This document shows, piece by piece, positions 1 to 9,613 of a DNA stretch of 64,000 bases (within the stretch, counting starts at the first letter, position 1; each line of letters starts with the position of its first letter). The notes beneath the pieces were generated by a model, which was given only the letters and a program-made list of their open reading frames with translations, did not search any database and was not told the origin of the DNA. The position numbers and the translations under genes are program-made. Origin of the DNA: an uncultured Pelagibacteraceae bacterium (lineage in GTDB: Bacteria; Pseudomonadota; Alphaproteobacteria; Pelagibacterales; Pelagibacteraceae); contig CACOLA010000001.1 in NCBI GenBank assembly GCA_902627935.1, forward strand, positions 1-64,000. The letters are read 5' to 3'.

Positions 1-576
1 ACTTTGTATTCCTACAAGGCTAAACCTTTTGTAGATAGATATAAATTTATAAAAGGTTTTGAGGAAGGTGATCTCGATTTTTATTCTATTAAAAAGAATG
101 ATATAACAAACTCCATATTAAGAATTGATAATTTTAAGATACAAGAAATCCCAGTTTTAGCTAAATTATTAACTTTGGCCTCTTTACAAGGTATAGCCGA
201 TCTTTTAACTGGTGAAGGGATAAGATTTACGGATTTTGAAATGAAATTTTCTAATAAAGACAAACTTATGACCATTAATGAGCTTTATGCGATAGGACCC
301 GCTATTTCAATTTTAATGGAGGGATATATACAAAGTAAAAAACTGATAAGTTTAAGAGGCACATTAGTTCCTGCAACGACAATAAATAGAACTATTTCAT
401 CAATACCATTAATTGGAGACATATTAGTTGGAAAAAAAGTTGGTGAAGGAGTTTTTGGAGTAAGTTTTAAAATTAAAGGTCCACCTAGTAAATTAGAAAC
501 TACAGTAAATCCAATAAAAACATTAACACCTAGATTTATCACACGTACTTTAGAAAAGATTAAAAAAATTAAATAA
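1..576 (+). CDS. AsmA-like / DUF3971 C-terminal region (5' end outside window)
   Basis: The reading frame is open from the first base of the window, so this is the C-terminal about 190 residues of a longer protein. The visible part has the pattern seen at the end of AsmA/YhdP-like proteins: a SLQGIADLLTGEGIRF segment near residue 60, an IGPAISILMEG-type stretch, and a TINRTISSIPLIGDILVG segment near residue 125. That family consists of large envelope proteins anchored in the inner membrane and linked to outer-membrane lipid homeostasis. It ends in a basic tail and overlaps the convergent tyrS stop by 8 bp. The TTG at position 4 is only an apparent start. Family call is from recalled sequence pattern. 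Confidence 0.7.
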   Translation, partial: TLYSYKAKPFVDRYKFIKGFEEGDLDFYSIKKNDITNSILRIDNFKIQEIPVLAKLLTLASLQGIADLLTGEGIRFTDFEMKFSNKDKLMTINELYAIGPAISILMEGYIQSKKLISLRGTLVPATTINRTISSIPLIGDILVGKKVGEGVFGVSFKIKGPPSKLETTVNPIKTLTPRFITRTLEKIKKIK

Positions 577-1798
577 GTTCAATTTTAATGTGTCTTTTTT
601 TTCCAATTGAAAGCTTCAAATAATTTCCATTAAATAAATTTTTATTAATAATCATTTTTTCATCTTTAATAAGCTCATCATTAATTTTAATTGCATTACC
701 TTTTAGCAGTCTTCTTATTTCACTTTTAGAACTTTCTAATTTGGATTTAATTATAAGATCTAAGATACTAATCTGATTGTTGATATCTCTAAATTTGATT
801 TCTACTTTAGGAAAATGAGCTCCAAGAGAATTTTTTGAGAAAACTTCTTTAGCAGCTTTCTCACAGTTGATAGCAGCTTTTTTTCCGTGAAGCATTTCTG
901 TAGTTTTATTTGCTAATAATATTTTTAAATCATTGATGTCATTATTCTTTAAATTATCAATTTCATTCAAATCAAGATCAGTAAAAATTTTTAAAAATTT
1001 TATAACATCTCTATCGTCTGTATTTCTCCAAAATTGCCAATAATCATATTCAGATAATAATTTTTTGTCTAGCCAAATTGCTCCTGTTTCGGTTTTTCCC
1101 ATTTTTGATCCTGAGGCTAAAGTTATTAAGGGAGTTGTCAAACCATAAGCTCGTTTATTGGAATATCTTTTTATCAATTCAACTCCGTTTACAATATTAC
1201 CCCATTGATCAGAGCCACCTATTTGTAGGGAACAATTTTTCTTTTTGTTTAATTCAAGAAAATCATAAGCCTGAAGTATCATATAGTTAAATTCCATATA
1301 GCTTAGTGATTGCTCTCTCTCAAGTCTTGTTTTGATGCTATCAAAGCTTAACATTTTATTTATTGTAAAATGTTTACCTATATCTCTTAAAAAGGAAATA
1401 TAATTCAAATTTCTGAGCCAAGAATAATTATTTACAAAAATTGGTTTAGTTTTTGGATCTCTATTATCTAAAAAGTTTTTGAATAGTTTTTCTATATTCT
1501 TAATATTTTTTTCTATTTCCTTTTCACTTAATATTGCTCTTGTTTTATCTTTACCCGATGGATCACCAATTCTAGTTGTTCCTCCACCTAATAAGATAAT
1601 TGGTCTATGCCCATGTTTTTGAAGAAGTCTTAAGCACATTATTTGAAGAAGACTACCAACATGTAGACTTTCAGCAGTACAATCAAATCCAATGTAACCA
1701 TTTATTTTCTGATTTTCTAATAAACTGGATAGTTCATCCTCATTAGTGCACTGATAGAAAAAACCTCTATCTTTAAATTCTTTTAAAAATTTATTCAT
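569..1798 (-). CDS. tyrS: Tyrosyl-tRNA synthetase
   Basis: Class I aminoacyl-tRNA synthetase that charges tRNA-Tyr with tyrosine in the cytosol. The HIGH-type motif is visible as HVGS near residue 46, the tyrosine-binding region as QAYDF and QIGGSDQWGN near residues 175-195, and the KMSKS loop as KMGKT near residue 228. A C-terminal S4-like RNA-binding domain follows (SKSEIRRLLKGNAIKIN). I chose the ATG at 1798 (MNKFLKEF) over an upstream in-frame TTG at 1816, giving about 409 residues, normal for the bacterial TyrRS family. It is divergent from anmK across about 47 bp, a pairing common in alphaproteobacteria. Confidence 0.95.
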   Translation of the reverse strand: MNKFLKEFKDRGFFYQCTNEDELSSLLENQKINGYIGFDCTAESLHVGSLLQIMCLRLLQKHGHRPIILLGGGTTRIGDPSGKDKTRAILSEKEIEKNIKNIEKLFKNFLDNRDPKTKPIFVNNYSWLRNLNYISFLRDIGKHFTINKMLSFDSIKTRLEREQSLSYMEFNYMILQAYDFLELNKKKNCSLQIGGSDQWGNIVNGVELIKRYSNKRAYGLTTPLITLASGSKMGKTETGAIWLDKKLLSEYDYWQFWRNTDDRDVIKFLKIFTDLDLNEIDNLKNNDINDLKILLANKTTEMLHGKKAAINCEKAAKEVFSKNSLGAHFPKVEIKFRDINNQISILDLIIKSKLESSKSEIRRLLKGNAIKINDELIKDEKMIINKNLFNGNYLKLSIGKKRHIKIELI

Positions 1799-1845
1799 AA
1801 GCTTATAGTTGTACAATATACAAATTTTTTTAAAAAAAAATAAAT

Positions 1846-2991
1846 ATGAAAAAAAAGATATTTACCGCCTTAGGCTTGATGAGTGGAACATCAATGGACG
1901 GTATAGACTTGTCATTAATAAAATCAGATGGCTATAACTATATAGAGCAAATTTACGATAAATATTACGAATTTGAGGGTAAATTGTACAAAGAATTAAT
2001 TCTGTTAAGAGAGAATTTACTAGACTTTAAAGATCTCTTAAAAAATCCATCAAAAATTAACAAAATTGAAAAAGAATTTACTTTATTTAATGCTAAGATT
2101 ATTAATGATTTCATAAAGAAAGAGGGCCTCAAACCAGATTTGATAGGTTTTCATGGACAGACAATTTTTCACCAGCCTCATAAAAAAATTTCAATTCAAA
2201 TAGGAGACAGCTTTCTTTTATCTCAATTAACAAAATGCTTAGTAATAAGTAAATTTAGACAGCAAGATTTGGAAAATGGTGGTCAAGGAGCACCATTAAC
2301 CCCAATATTTCATTATTTAATCTCAAAAAAAATTAATAAGGAGTTCGATTTAAAATACCCAATAAATTTTGTTAATATTGGTGGCATTACAAATGTTACA
2401 TCAATTATTAAAAAAGAAAGTACAGAAAAAGATATTTTTGCTTATGATATTGCTCCTGGAAATTGTCTAATAGACGAATGGTTGAGAAAAAATAGTGATA
2501 AAAAATTCGATGATCAAGGAGACATAGCTTTATCAGGTAAAATTGATACACTTACTTTAAATCAATCTATAGATAATTTTGAAATAAAATCATTTGATGA
2601 GTCTTTAGATATTAAAGATTTTGATATATCTTTTTTCAAAGGTTTAAATCTAGAGGATGGTTGTGCAACAGTTACAGAATTTACAGCTCATCTTATTTCA
2701 GAAGGCTTAAAGAAAGTTGATCAAATTCATAATATAGAAACCAGAAACTTTATTCTATGTGGCGGTGGAAGAAAAAATCATTTTCTAATTAATAAAATTT
2801 ACCATTTGATGAAATATAAAGAGATTTATTTTAAGAATATTGATAACTATAAGATTAATGGAGATTTTGTTGAGTCCCAAGCATTTGCATATCTCGCAAT
2901 TAGATGTTTACTAAATTTAGATATATCGTTCCCAAATACAACAAGGTGTATAAAAGCTTGTTCAGGTGGAAAGATAAGTAAAAATTTTTAA
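1846..2991 (+). CDS. anmK: Anhydro-N-acetylmuramic acid kinase
   Basis: Phosphorylates and hydrolyses 1,6-anhydro-MurNAc to MurNAc-6-phosphate in peptidoglycan recycling. The ATP-binding loop GLMSGTSMDGIDLSL lies at residues 10-24, the IGFHGQTIFHQP motif near residue 101, and the ASKHA-fold C-terminal GGG(R)KN phosphate-binding turn near residue 305. At 381 residues it is full length for the family. It overlaps the convergent hydrolase gene by 4 bp at its 3' end. No other recycling enzyme (NagZ, MurQ, AmpG) is encoded in this window. Confidence 0.93.
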   Translation: MKKKIFTALGLMSGTSMDGIDLSLIKSDGYNYIEQIYDKYYEFEGKLYKELILLRENLLDFKDLLKNPSKINKIEKEFTLFNAKIINDFIKKEGLKPDLIGFHGQTIFHQPHKKISIQIGDSFLLSQLTKCLVISKFRQQDLENGGQGAPLTPIFHYLISKKINKEFDLKYPINFVNIGGITNVTSIIKKESTEKDIFAYDIAPGNCLIDEWLRKNSDKKFDDQGDIALSGKIDTLTLNQSIDNFEIKSFDESLDIKDFDISFFKGLNLEDGCATVTEFTAHLISEGLKKVDQIHNIETRNFILCGGGRKNHFLINKIYHLMKYKEIYFKNIDNYKINGDFVESQAFAYLAIRCLLNLDISFPNTTRCIKACSGGKISKNF

Positions 2992-3644
2992 TATAAAGCT
3001 GTCTCTTTTTTTATATATTTGTCCAGGTATTGGACTAGCTGGTGTTCGCTATTTGAAAAAAAATGATTTGCATCTGGCACTGACTGAAACTCAACTTTAA
3101 TACCTTTTTGAGCACTTAATCTTTTATCTAATTCTGAAATGTATTCTAATGGAACTAATTCATCTTTTTTGCCATAAATCATGAACCCAGATGTTGGACA
3201 AGGTGATAAAAAAGAAAAATCATAAACATTTGGTTGTGGTGATATTGCGATAAATCTATTTATTTCAGGTCGTCTCATTAATAATTGCATTGCAATCAAA
3301 GAGCCAAAAGAGAAGCCTGATACCCAACATTGAGAATTATCAAAGTTTTCTCTTTCTAACCAATCAAGAGCTGCTGCGGCATCAGCTAGCTCACCTTGGC
3401 CATTATCAAATTCACCATCACTTTTCCCAACACCTCTAAAATTTACCCTACAAACAGAAAAATCATTTTCCATGAATGATTTAAAAGTTTCAACAACTAC
3501 CTTATTATTCATAGTACCACCATATTGTGGATGTGGCTGCAAAACCAAAGCAACAGGTGATGTGCTTTTTTTACTCTTATAATATTTTGCTTCAAGTCTT
3601 CCTGCTGGACCTGGAATAAATATTTCTAAAATTTTATTATCCAT
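2988..3644 (-). CDS. Alpha/beta hydrolase (dienelactone-hydrolase-like)
   Basis: Small cytosolic serine hydrolase of 218 residues with no signal peptide. The nucleophile elbow reads GFSFGS near residue 112, a candidate catalytic aspartate follows KKDELVP near residue 160, and the catalytic histidine is in the ANHFF motif near residue 193. The early segment QPHPQYGGTMNNKV and the RGVGKSDGEFDNG strand-loop are typical of a subgroup conserved in alphaproteobacteria, often next to Fe-S assembly genes. Substrate is not known. It is transcribed divergently from iscR, so its promoter lies in the same roughly 140 bp spacer as the IscR operator. Confidence 0.85.
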   Translation of the reverse strand: MDNKILEIFIPGPAGRLEAKYYKSKKSTSPVALVLQPHPQYGGTMNNKVVVETFKSFMENDFSVCRVNFRGVGKSDGEFDNGQGELADAAAALDWLERENFDNSQCWVSGFSFGSLIAMQLLMRRPEINRFIAISPQPNVYDFSFLSPCPTSGFMIYGKKDELVPLEYISELDKRLSAQKGIKVEFQSVPDANHFFSNSEHQLVQYLDKYIKKETALY

Positions 3645-3727
3645 AATTGCTATTGATAATTATTCTCAAAAAAAAATTACACATATCATAAGTAAGCGAC
3701 AATATGTTGTTTTTTTTATAATATTCT

Positions 3728-3752
3728 ATACTTGACCAAATTAGTCAGGTAT
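3728..3752 (+). promoter_or_regulatory. IscR type 1-like operator
   Basis: A 25-bp interrupted dyad with left part ATACTTGACC and right part TAGTCAGGTAT around an AAAT centre. It agrees at 24 of 25 positions with the type 1 [2Fe-2S]-IscR site consensus I recall from E. coli (ATA-S-YY-GAC ... AGTC-RR-S-TAT). It covers the -35 element of the promoter read into iscR, so bound holo-IscR should repress the operon when Fe-S clusters are sufficient. Confidence 0.8.
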
Positions 3753-3759
3753 GTATAAA
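3732..3759 (+). promoter_or_regulatory. Sigma-70 promoter of iscR-suf
   Basis: TTGACC at 3732-3737 and TATAAA at 3754-3759 with a 16-bp spacer predict transcription starting near 3766. The -35 lies inside the IscR dyad. This also rules out the ATG at 3751 as the start of iscR because it precedes the -10 element. Inference from hexamer match only. Confidence 0.6.
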
Positions 3760-3783
3760 AAGCAGCGTAAAATAAAGGGTAAT

Positions 3784-4209
3784 ATGAAACTAACATCTAA
3801 AGGCAGATATGCCGTGATGGCATTAGTAGATTTGGCAAGGTTTGATAACATCAACCCTGTATCACTAAGAGATATATCATTACGTCAAAATATTTCATTA
3901 GACTATTTAGAACAAATTTTTTCTAAACTAAAAAAAAACCAAATTGTGCATAGCATTAGAGGAACACATGGAGGATATGTTCTTACAAAAAAACCGAATG
4001 AAATTAAATTAACCAACATATTTGATGCTGTTGATGAAAAAGTGAAAACTGTTCAGTGTAAAAAAGACTCAAAAAAAGGATGTAATGGTAAATCAACAAA
4101 ATGTTTAACACATAATTTATGGGATGAACTCGAGAACCATATTAATGATTTTTTTGAAAAAAAAAGTTTAGACGATCTTATTAAAGATAATGTTGAGAGA
4201 AGAGTTTAA
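3784..4209 (+). CDS. iscR: Rrf2-family Fe-S regulator IscR
   Basis: Transcription factor that senses Fe-S cluster status through a [2Fe-2S] cluster. The N-terminal [18 protein letters not shown] opening and the winged helix ([25 protein letters not shown]) are typical of Rrf2 proteins. Three cysteines and a histidine are spaced C-x7-C-x6-C-x2-H before LWDEL, so the cluster ligands are retained. The start at 3784 is preceded by AAAGGG and gives 141 residues; the ATG at 3751 sits inside the operator and upstream of the -10. It heads the suf operon, with sufB starting 2 bp after its stop. Confidence 0.93.
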   Translation: MKLTSKGRYAVMALVDLARFDNINPVSLRDISLRQNISLDYLEQIFSKLKKNQIVHSIRGTHGGYVLTKKPNEIKLTNIFDAVDEKVKTVQCKKDSKKGCNGKSTKCLTHNLWDELENHINDFFEKKSLDDLIKDNVERRV

Positions 4210-4211
4210 AA

Positions 4212-5654
4212 ATGGATACTAGAGAAAAAGACATAGAAAAGTTAAAAGATTATAAGTATGGTTTTACTACCGATATAGAAAATATTAAAGCTCCAAAAGG
4301 GCTTAATGAAGATATAATAAGATTTATTTCTAATATTAAAAAAGAGCCACAGTGGATGTTAGATTTTAGATTGAAGGCTTATGAGCGGTTGAAACTTTTA
4401 AAAGAACCTAATTGGCAAAAACCAAAATATCCTAAGATTGATTATCAAGATTTATATTATTACTCGGCACCAAAAAGCATGAATGATAAACCAAAAAGTT
4501 TGGATGAGCTTGACCCTAAACTTTTAGAAACATATAAAAAACTTGGAATTCCATTACAAGAACAAGCAAGACTAAATGGAATTGCTGTAGACGCTGTATT
4601 TGACTCTGTTTCAGTTGCAACTACTTTTAAGGGTGAATTAACAAAACATGGAATAATTTTTTGTTCAATGTCGGAGGCAATTAAAAAATATCCTGAGCTT
4701 GTAAAAAAATATTTAGGTACAGTTATACCAGTTACTGATCATTTCTTTGCCACACTAAATTCTGCTGTATTTACAGATGGATCATTTGTTTATATTCCTG
4801 AAGGTGTTAAGTGTCCGATGGAATTATCAACATATTTTAGAATCAATGCTTCACAAACAGGTCAATTTGAAAGAACATTGATTATCGCTGATAAAGGGAG
4901 TTATGTGAGTTATCTCGAAGGATGTACTGCTCCAATGAGAGATGAAAATCAATTACATGCTGCTAATGTTGAATTGATAGCCTTAGATGATGCAGAAATA
5001 AAATATTCAACTGTGCAAAATTGGTATCCAGGCGATGAAAATGGTAAAGGTGGAATTTATAATTTTGTAACTAAAAGAGGATTATGTAAGGGAAAAAATT
5101 CTAAGATATCTTGGACTCAAGTTGAAACAGGATCAGCTATAACTTGGAAATATCCAAGCTGTATATTAAAAGGAGATAATTCAATCGGTGAATTTTATTC
5201 TATAGCAATTACAAACAATCATCAAAAAGCAGATACTGGAACTAAGATGATTCATTTAGGAAAAAATACTAAAAGTAAGATTATTTCCAAAGGTATAAGT
5301 GCTGGATTTTCTGATATGACTTACAGAGGTTTAGTAGATATTAATTCAAAAGCTAAAAATTCCAGTAACTATACACAATGTGACTCATTACTTATGGGAA
5401 ATAAGTGTGGTGCACATACAGTGCCTTATATTAAAAATAAAAATTTTGACTCAAATATTGCACACGAAGCCACGACATCAAAAATAAGTGAGGAACAATT
5501 ACATTATTGTCAACAAAGAGGACTGAATCCTGAAGAAGCTGTAGGATTAATTGTAAATGGTTTTTGTAAGGAAGTATTACAACAATTACCAATGGAGTTT
5601 GCGGTCGAAGCTCAGAAACTTGTAGGTATTAGTTTAGAGGGGAGTGTTGGCTAA
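4212..5654 (+). CDS. sufB: Fe-S cluster assembly scaffold SufB
   Basis: Core scaffold of the SufBCD complex on which nascent Fe-S clusters are built. It has 480 residues with the SufB/SufD beta-helix domain. The conserved [21 protein letters not shown] stretch region begins near residue 195, and the C-terminal CGAHTVPYI motif carries the conserved cysteine equivalent to the cluster/sulfur acceptor of E. coli SufB. The C-terminal half ([14 protein letters not shown], then the [11 protein letters not shown] tail) matches the SufB rather than the SufD pattern. Its TAA overlaps the sufC ATG by one base, suggesting translational coupling. Confidence 0.96.
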   Translation: MDTREKDIEKLKDYKYGFTTDIENIKAPKGLNEDIIRFISNIKKEPQWMLDFRLKAYERLKLLKEPNWQKPKYPKIDYQDLYYYSAPKSMNDKPKSLDELDPKLLETYKKLGIPLQEQARLNGIAVDAVFDSVSVATTFKGELTKHGIIFCSMSEAIKKYPELVKKYLGTVIPVTDHFFATLNSAVFTDGSFVYIPEGVKCPMELSTYFRINASQTGQFERTLIIADKGSYVSYLEGCTAPMRDENQLHAANVELIALDDAEIKYSTVQNWYPGDENGKGGIYNFVTKRGLCKGKNSKISWTQVETGSAITWKYPSCILKGDNSIGEFYSIAITNNHQKADTGTKMIHLGKNTKSKIISKGISAGFSDMTYRGLVDINSKAKNSSNYTQCDSLLMGNKCGAHTVPYIKNKNFDSNIAHEATTSKISEEQLHYCQQRGLNPEEAVGLIVNGFCKEVLQQLPMEFAVEAQKLVGISLEGSVG

Positions 5655-6388
5655 TGCTTAAAATCAACAATTTAAATGCTAACGTTGAAAATAAGACAAT
5701 ATTAAAGGGTTTTTCCTTAGACATAAATCCTGGTGAAGTTCACGCAATTATGGGTCCAAACGGGTCGGGAAAAAGCACATTATCAAACATTTTATCCGGT
5801 AAAAAAGGGTACGAGGTGTCTGGTGAGATCTTATTTGAGAATAAAAATTTATTTGAACTCGAGACAGAGGAAAGAGCACATAAAGGGATATTTTTAGCTT
5901 TTCAATATCCATTAGAAATTCCAGGAGTAAATACAAATATATTTTTAAAAACATCGTTAAACGCAATTAGAAAAGCACGTGGAGAAAAAGAATTAGATGC
6001 AATTGAATTTTTAAAGCTTGTTAAACAAAAAGCTAAAGAATTAAAATTTGATGAAGAAAAACTAAATAGACAATTAAATGTTGGTTTTTCTGGAGGGGAA
6101 AAAAAGAAAAATGAAATTTTACAAATGTCTATGTTGGCTCCGAAATTGTCCATTTTAGATGAAACTGACTCAGGTTTAGATATTGATGCTTTAAAAATAG
6201 TAGCCGATGGGGTTAATACTTTAAGAAATAAAAATAATTCTTTTTTGATAATAACTCACTATCAAAGATTATTAGATTACATAAAACCTGACTTTGTCCA
6301 TGTTTTAATGAATGGAAAAATAATTAGATCTGGTGGCCCAGAATTAGCAATAGAGTTAGAAAAAAAAGGTTATGAAAGTTTTAATTAA
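5654..6388 (+). CDS. sufC: Fe-S assembly ATPase SufC
   Basis: ABC-type ATPase of the SufBCD complex, driving conformational changes for cluster assembly; not a transporter. Walker A GPNGSGKSTL is at residues 34-43, the signature FSGGEKKKNEI near residue 147, Walker B LSILDETDSGLD near residue 169, and the switch histidine in ITHYQRLL near residue 201. The EKKKNE extension of the signature and the Q-loop region AFQYPLEIPGV are characteristic of SufC. Full length at 244 residues, directly abutting sufD. Confidence 0.97.
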   Translation: MLKINNLNANVENKTILKGFSLDINPGEVHAIMGPNGSGKSTLSNILSGKKGYEVSGEILFENKNLFELETEERAHKGIFLAFQYPLEIPGVNTNIFLKTSLNAIRKARGEKELDAIEFLKLVKQKAKELKFDEEKLNRQLNVGFSGGEKKKNEILQMSMLAPKLSILDETDSGLDIDALKIVADGVNTLRNKNNSFLIITHYQRLLDYIKPDFVHVLMNGKIIRSGGPELAIELEKKGYESFN

Positions 6389-7636
6389 ATGAATGAACAA
6401 TTACAATTAGATTTTGATAAAATAATAAAGACTTTAAAAATTTCAGAAAAGGAAATTCAATTAAAAAAAAGTTTTTTAAAGAAATTTATTGAAAACGGCT
6501 TTCCAAATAGAAAACAAGAAGATTGGAAATTTTTGGATATTAGTCAAATTATTAAAAAAAATATTGGTGAATTGAGCTTCTTTAACGATTACTCATTACC
6601 AAATAAAATTGATCCATCTATTTTTGTTGATGGTTTAGAGCACAATAAGATTATTTTTATTAATGGTAGAATTGAAAAAATTGATTTTAATTACGAAGAT
6701 CGAAATCAAATTGAAATAAATGACGAAATTGGAAAAAATATTACATTTGATTATGAGAATTCTTTAATTGACTTGAATAATGCTTTCACTAATAAAGTTT
6801 ATAAAATTTTAATCAAAAAGAATTATTCTTTAAAGAAACCCTTAATAATCTATCATTCAACAAATAATAAGATTAAGTCAAAAAATGTAAATTTAAGTTT
6901 AAATTTTGAATTAGAGGAAAATAGCTGTTTAAGACTTATTGACTATTTTAGTGACAATACAGACAAAAATTTTGTAAATATATTGTATAATTTTAATTTA
7001 AAAAAATACTCAATTCTTAAAAATTATAAACTTGATAAGTTTAGAAATAACAATTTAAAGTACTCATTTAATAATATTGAGCAAGACGATAATAGTATTT
7101 CAGAAACATTTATATTGTCTGCTGGTTCAGACTATTTTAAAAATGAAGTTAATTGCAATTTAAATGGTGAGTATTCATCTGCTTTCATTAATGGGATTTT
7201 TTCATTAAAAGAAAATCAACAGCATGAAATTAGATCTACAATAAATCATTTGGTTGAGAACACCAAAAGTTATCAACTTATTAAAAGCGTACTTGGAAAA
7301 AATTCAAAATCTGCGTATCAAGGAAGAATTTTTGTAGACTCTAAAGCTCAAAAAACTGATGGCTATCAGTTAAGTAAAGCAATATTATTAGATGAAACCT
7401 CTGAGTTTAATGCAAAACCAGAATTAGAAATTTATGCTGATGATGTAAAATGCTCCCACGGATCAGCGTCAGGAAGTTTAAATGAAAACTCAATCTTTTA
7501 TTTAATGTCTCGAGGTTTAAACTATCAACAATCTAAAGAACTTTTAATAAATGGATTTTTACTCGATGTTGTTGAAAAAATAACAGATCCAGAAATAAGA
7601 AATTTAGTTAAAAATATTATTGGATTAAAAGAATGA
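6389..7636 (+). CDS. sufD: Fe-S cluster assembly protein SufD
   Basis: Partner of SufB in the SufBC2D scaffold, needed for iron entry. It has 415 residues: an N-terminal helical part with FPNRKQEDWKFLDI near residue 38 (typical for SufD) and a C-terminal beta-helix with AYQGRIFVDSKAQKTDGYQLSKAI-type sequence starting near residue 310, then CSHGSASGSL and the closing MSRGL...LLINGFL motif. The central part is strongly Asn/Lys/Ile biased, as expected at this base composition. Its ATG follows the sufC stop with no gap, and its end overlaps sufS by 4 bp. Confidence 0.94.
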   Translation: MNEQLQLDFDKIIKTLKISEKEIQLKKSFLKKFIENGFPNRKQEDWKFLDISQIIKKNIGELSFFNDYSLPNKIDPSIFVDGLEHNKIIFINGRIEKIDFNYEDRNQIEINDEIGKNITFDYENSLIDLNNAFTNKVYKILIKKNYSLKKPLIIYHSTNNKIKSKNVNLSLNFELEENSCLRLIDYFSDNTDKNFVNILYNFNLKKYSILKNYKLDKFRNNNLKYSFNNIEQDDNSISETFILSAGSDYFKNEVNCNLNGEYSSAFINGIFSLKENQQHEIRSTINHLVENTKSYQLIKSVLGKNSKSAYQGRIFVDSKAQKTDGYQLSKAILLDETSEFNAKPELEIYADDVKCSHGSASGSLNENSIFYLMSRGLNYQQSKELLINGFLLDVVEKITDPEIRNLVKNIIGLKE

Positions 7637-8853
7637 ATATAAATAATATTAAAAAAGAATTTCCAATTTTTGATGAAAAAATCCAAAATAATGATTTGGT
7701 TTATTTGGATAGTGCCAATTCATCTCAAAAACCCAAGGTAGTTCTAGATAGAATTAATGATTTTTATTCTAAACAATTTTCAAATGTAGGTAGAAGTATT
7801 CATTATTTGGCTGTTGCAGCCACTAATTTGTATGAAAATACAAGGTCTTCAGTTCAAAAGTACATAAACGCTAAAGATAAAAATGAAATTGTATTTACCA
7901 AGGGTGCTACTGAGGCTCTTAATTTAGTTGCAAATACTCTTGGCCAGGCAATCTTAGAGCCAAATGATGAAATTTTAATTACAGAATTAGAGCATCATTC
8001 AAATTATGTTCCATGGCATTTTTTAAGAAAATCTAAAAATATTAAAATAAAGTTTGCAGAGGTTAATGAAGATGGAGATATTCCAATTGAAAATATTGAG
8101 AAAGAAATTACAAATAAAACTAAGGTAATAGCAATAACTCATTTATCTAATGTTACTGGTGCAGTTTTACCAATTAAAGAGATAACTCAATTAGCACATT
8201 CAAAGGGTATAGTTGTTGTAGTTGATGGATGTCAGGGAGGACCACATTTAAAATTAGATATGCAGGACTTGGATTGTGATTTTTATGCAATTTCATGTCA
8301 TAAAATGTATGGACCAACCGGGCTTGGAGTTTTGTATGGAAAAAAGAAATGGTTAGAGCAGCTTCCACCATATCAAGGGGGTGGGGGAATGATAAATGAA
8401 GTAAAAAAAGATAGAATCTCTTATGGCGAACTTCCAAATAAGTATGAGGCTGGAACAATGGCTACAGCACAAGTAATTGCATTTGATCAATCAATAAAAT
8501 TTTTAGAAAGTATTGGAATTGAAAATATAGTTAAGCATGAAAAAGAACTTATAGAATACGGGCAAGAAATTTTAAAAAAAAATAATTCTGTGAAACTAAT
8601 TGGAAACCCGAAAGAAAGAGGAGGAGTATTATCTTTTACTGTTGAAGGAGTTCATCCACACGATATTGCAACTATTTTAGATGAAACTGGAGTTGCTATA
8701 AGAGCGGGGCATCATTGTTGTCAAATACTTCATGACAAGTTAGGAATACCTGCAAGTGCGAGGGCATCTTTAGGTGTTTATAATACTAAAGATGATCTAG
8801 ATAAATTAAACGATGGAATAAATAATTGTAAAAAAATTTTTGATTTAAAATGA
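7633..8853 (+). CDS. sufS: Cysteine desulfurase SufS
   Basis: PLP-dependent group II cysteine desulfurase that supplies persulfide sulfur for Fe-S clusters. The YLDSANSSQKP opening, ELEHHSNYVPW near residue 119, the PLP-binding lysine in SCHKMYGPTG near residue 224 and the catalytic cysteine in IRAGHHCCQ near residue 362 are all present. The short C-terminal active-site loop marks a SufS rather than an IscS type. Length 406 residues is standard. ATGA overlaps join it to sufD before and sufU after, consistent with transfer of sulfur to SufU. Confidence 0.96.
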   Translation: MNINNIKKEFPIFDEKIQNNDLVYLDSANSSQKPKVVLDRINDFYSKQFSNVGRSIHYLAVAATNLYENTRSSVQKYINAKDKNEIVFTKGATEALNLVANTLGQAILEPNDEILITELEHHSNYVPWHFLRKSKNIKIKFAEVNEDGDIPIENIEKEITNKTKVIAITHLSNVTGAVLPIKEITQLAHSKGIVVVVDGCQGGPHLKLDMQDLDCDFYAISCHKMYGPTGLGVLYGKKKWLEQLPPYQGGGGMINEVKKDRISYGELPNKYEAGTMATAQVIAFDQSIKFLESIGIENIVKHEKELIEYGQEILKKNNSVKLIGNPKERGGVLSFTVEGVHPHDIATILDETGVAIRAGHHCCQILHDKLGIPASARASLGVYNTKDDLDKLNDGINNCKKIFDLK

Positions 8854-9314
8854 ACTTAAAAGAATTATATCAAGAAATAATCTTAGAGCATGGAAAGAAT
8901 CCAAGAAATTTGGGAAAAACAGAAAATTTTAATAAGGATGCTAAAGGAAACAATCCATTATGTGGGGATAATGTACATGTGTATTTGAAATTAAACGATC
9001 AGAGAAAAGTAGAAGATATTTCTTTTGAAGGAAGTGGATGTGCGATATCAATGGCATCAGCTTCGATCATGACTGATTTGATTAAAGGCAAAAGTGATAA
9101 CGAAGCAAAAGAAATAATTGAAGATTTCTTAGGAATGATAAAAGAAAATCCTGAACTTAAAAATAATATTTTGAAAGAGGACGATAAAACAAAGTTAATG
9201 TGTCTCTCAGGTGTTAAACAGTATCCAATGAGAGTTAAATGTGCTACTTTATCATGGCACACTTTGGTATCTGCAATGGAAAATGATGGAAAAGAAATAA
9301 CTACTGAAAATTAA
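8850..9314 (+). CDS. sufU: SufU-type sulfur acceptor / scaffold
   Basis: U-type protein that in the SUF context accepts sulfur from SufS by zinc-ligand exchange. The ligands are visible as C38 and D40 in NPLCGDNV, C64 in GSGCAIS and C131 in RVKCATL, and the about 20-residue insertion before the last cysteine distinguishes SufU from IscU. It lacks the LPPVK HscA-binding motif of IscU. There is no sufE in this operon, so SufU is the likely sulfur relay. 154 residues. Confidence 0.92.
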   Translation: MNLKELYQEIILEHGKNPRNLGKTENFNKDAKGNNPLCGDNVHVYLKLNDQRKVEDISFEGSGCAISMASASIMTDLIKGKSDNEAKEIIEDFLGMIKENPELKNNILKEDDKTKLMCLSGVKQYPMRVKCATLSWHTLVSAMENDGKEITTEN

Positions 9315-9316
9315 AC

Positions 9317-9613
9317 ATGGATATAAAAGACAAAATAATTGATGAAATTAGAAAAATCTATGACCCTGAGATCCCGGTTAATATTTATGAACTTGGTTTA
9401 ATTTATGATATTGAAGTTAGTGGTAAAAAAGCTAAAATTAAAATGACATTAACTACACCGAATTGTCCAGTTGCAGAAAGTTTACCTAAAGAGGTAAAAG
9501 AAAGCGCGATGCAAGTTGAGGAAATTGATGAGGTTGATCTTGAATTAGTTTGGGATCCTCCCTGGAATAAAGATATGATGTCCGACGCTGCAAAATTGGA
9601 GTTGAATTTATAA
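9317..9613 (+). CDS. sufT: SufT, DUF59/MIP18-family Fe-S maturation factor
   Basis: Small protein of 98 residues in the MIP18 (DUF59) family, which assists Fe-S protein maturation. It carries the family opening KIYDPEIPVNIYELGLIYD at residues 15-33, the TTPNCPVAESLP motif with the single conserved cysteine near residue 51, and the closing VWDPPWNKDMMSDAAKLEL. It lies 2 bp after sufU and its stop codon overlaps the next gene, so it belongs to the suf transcription unit. Confidence 0.93.
   Translation: MDIKDKIIDEIRKIYDPEIPVNIYELGLIYDIEVSGKKAKIKMTLTTPNCPVAESLPKEVKESAMQVEEIDEVDLELVWDPPWNKDMMSDAAKLELNL

Noticed and set aside
3751-3783. ATG at 3751 as the start of iscR
   Set aside because: It overlaps the IscR operator and precedes the -10 element; the Rrf2 consensus begins at 3784 with a ribosome-binding site.
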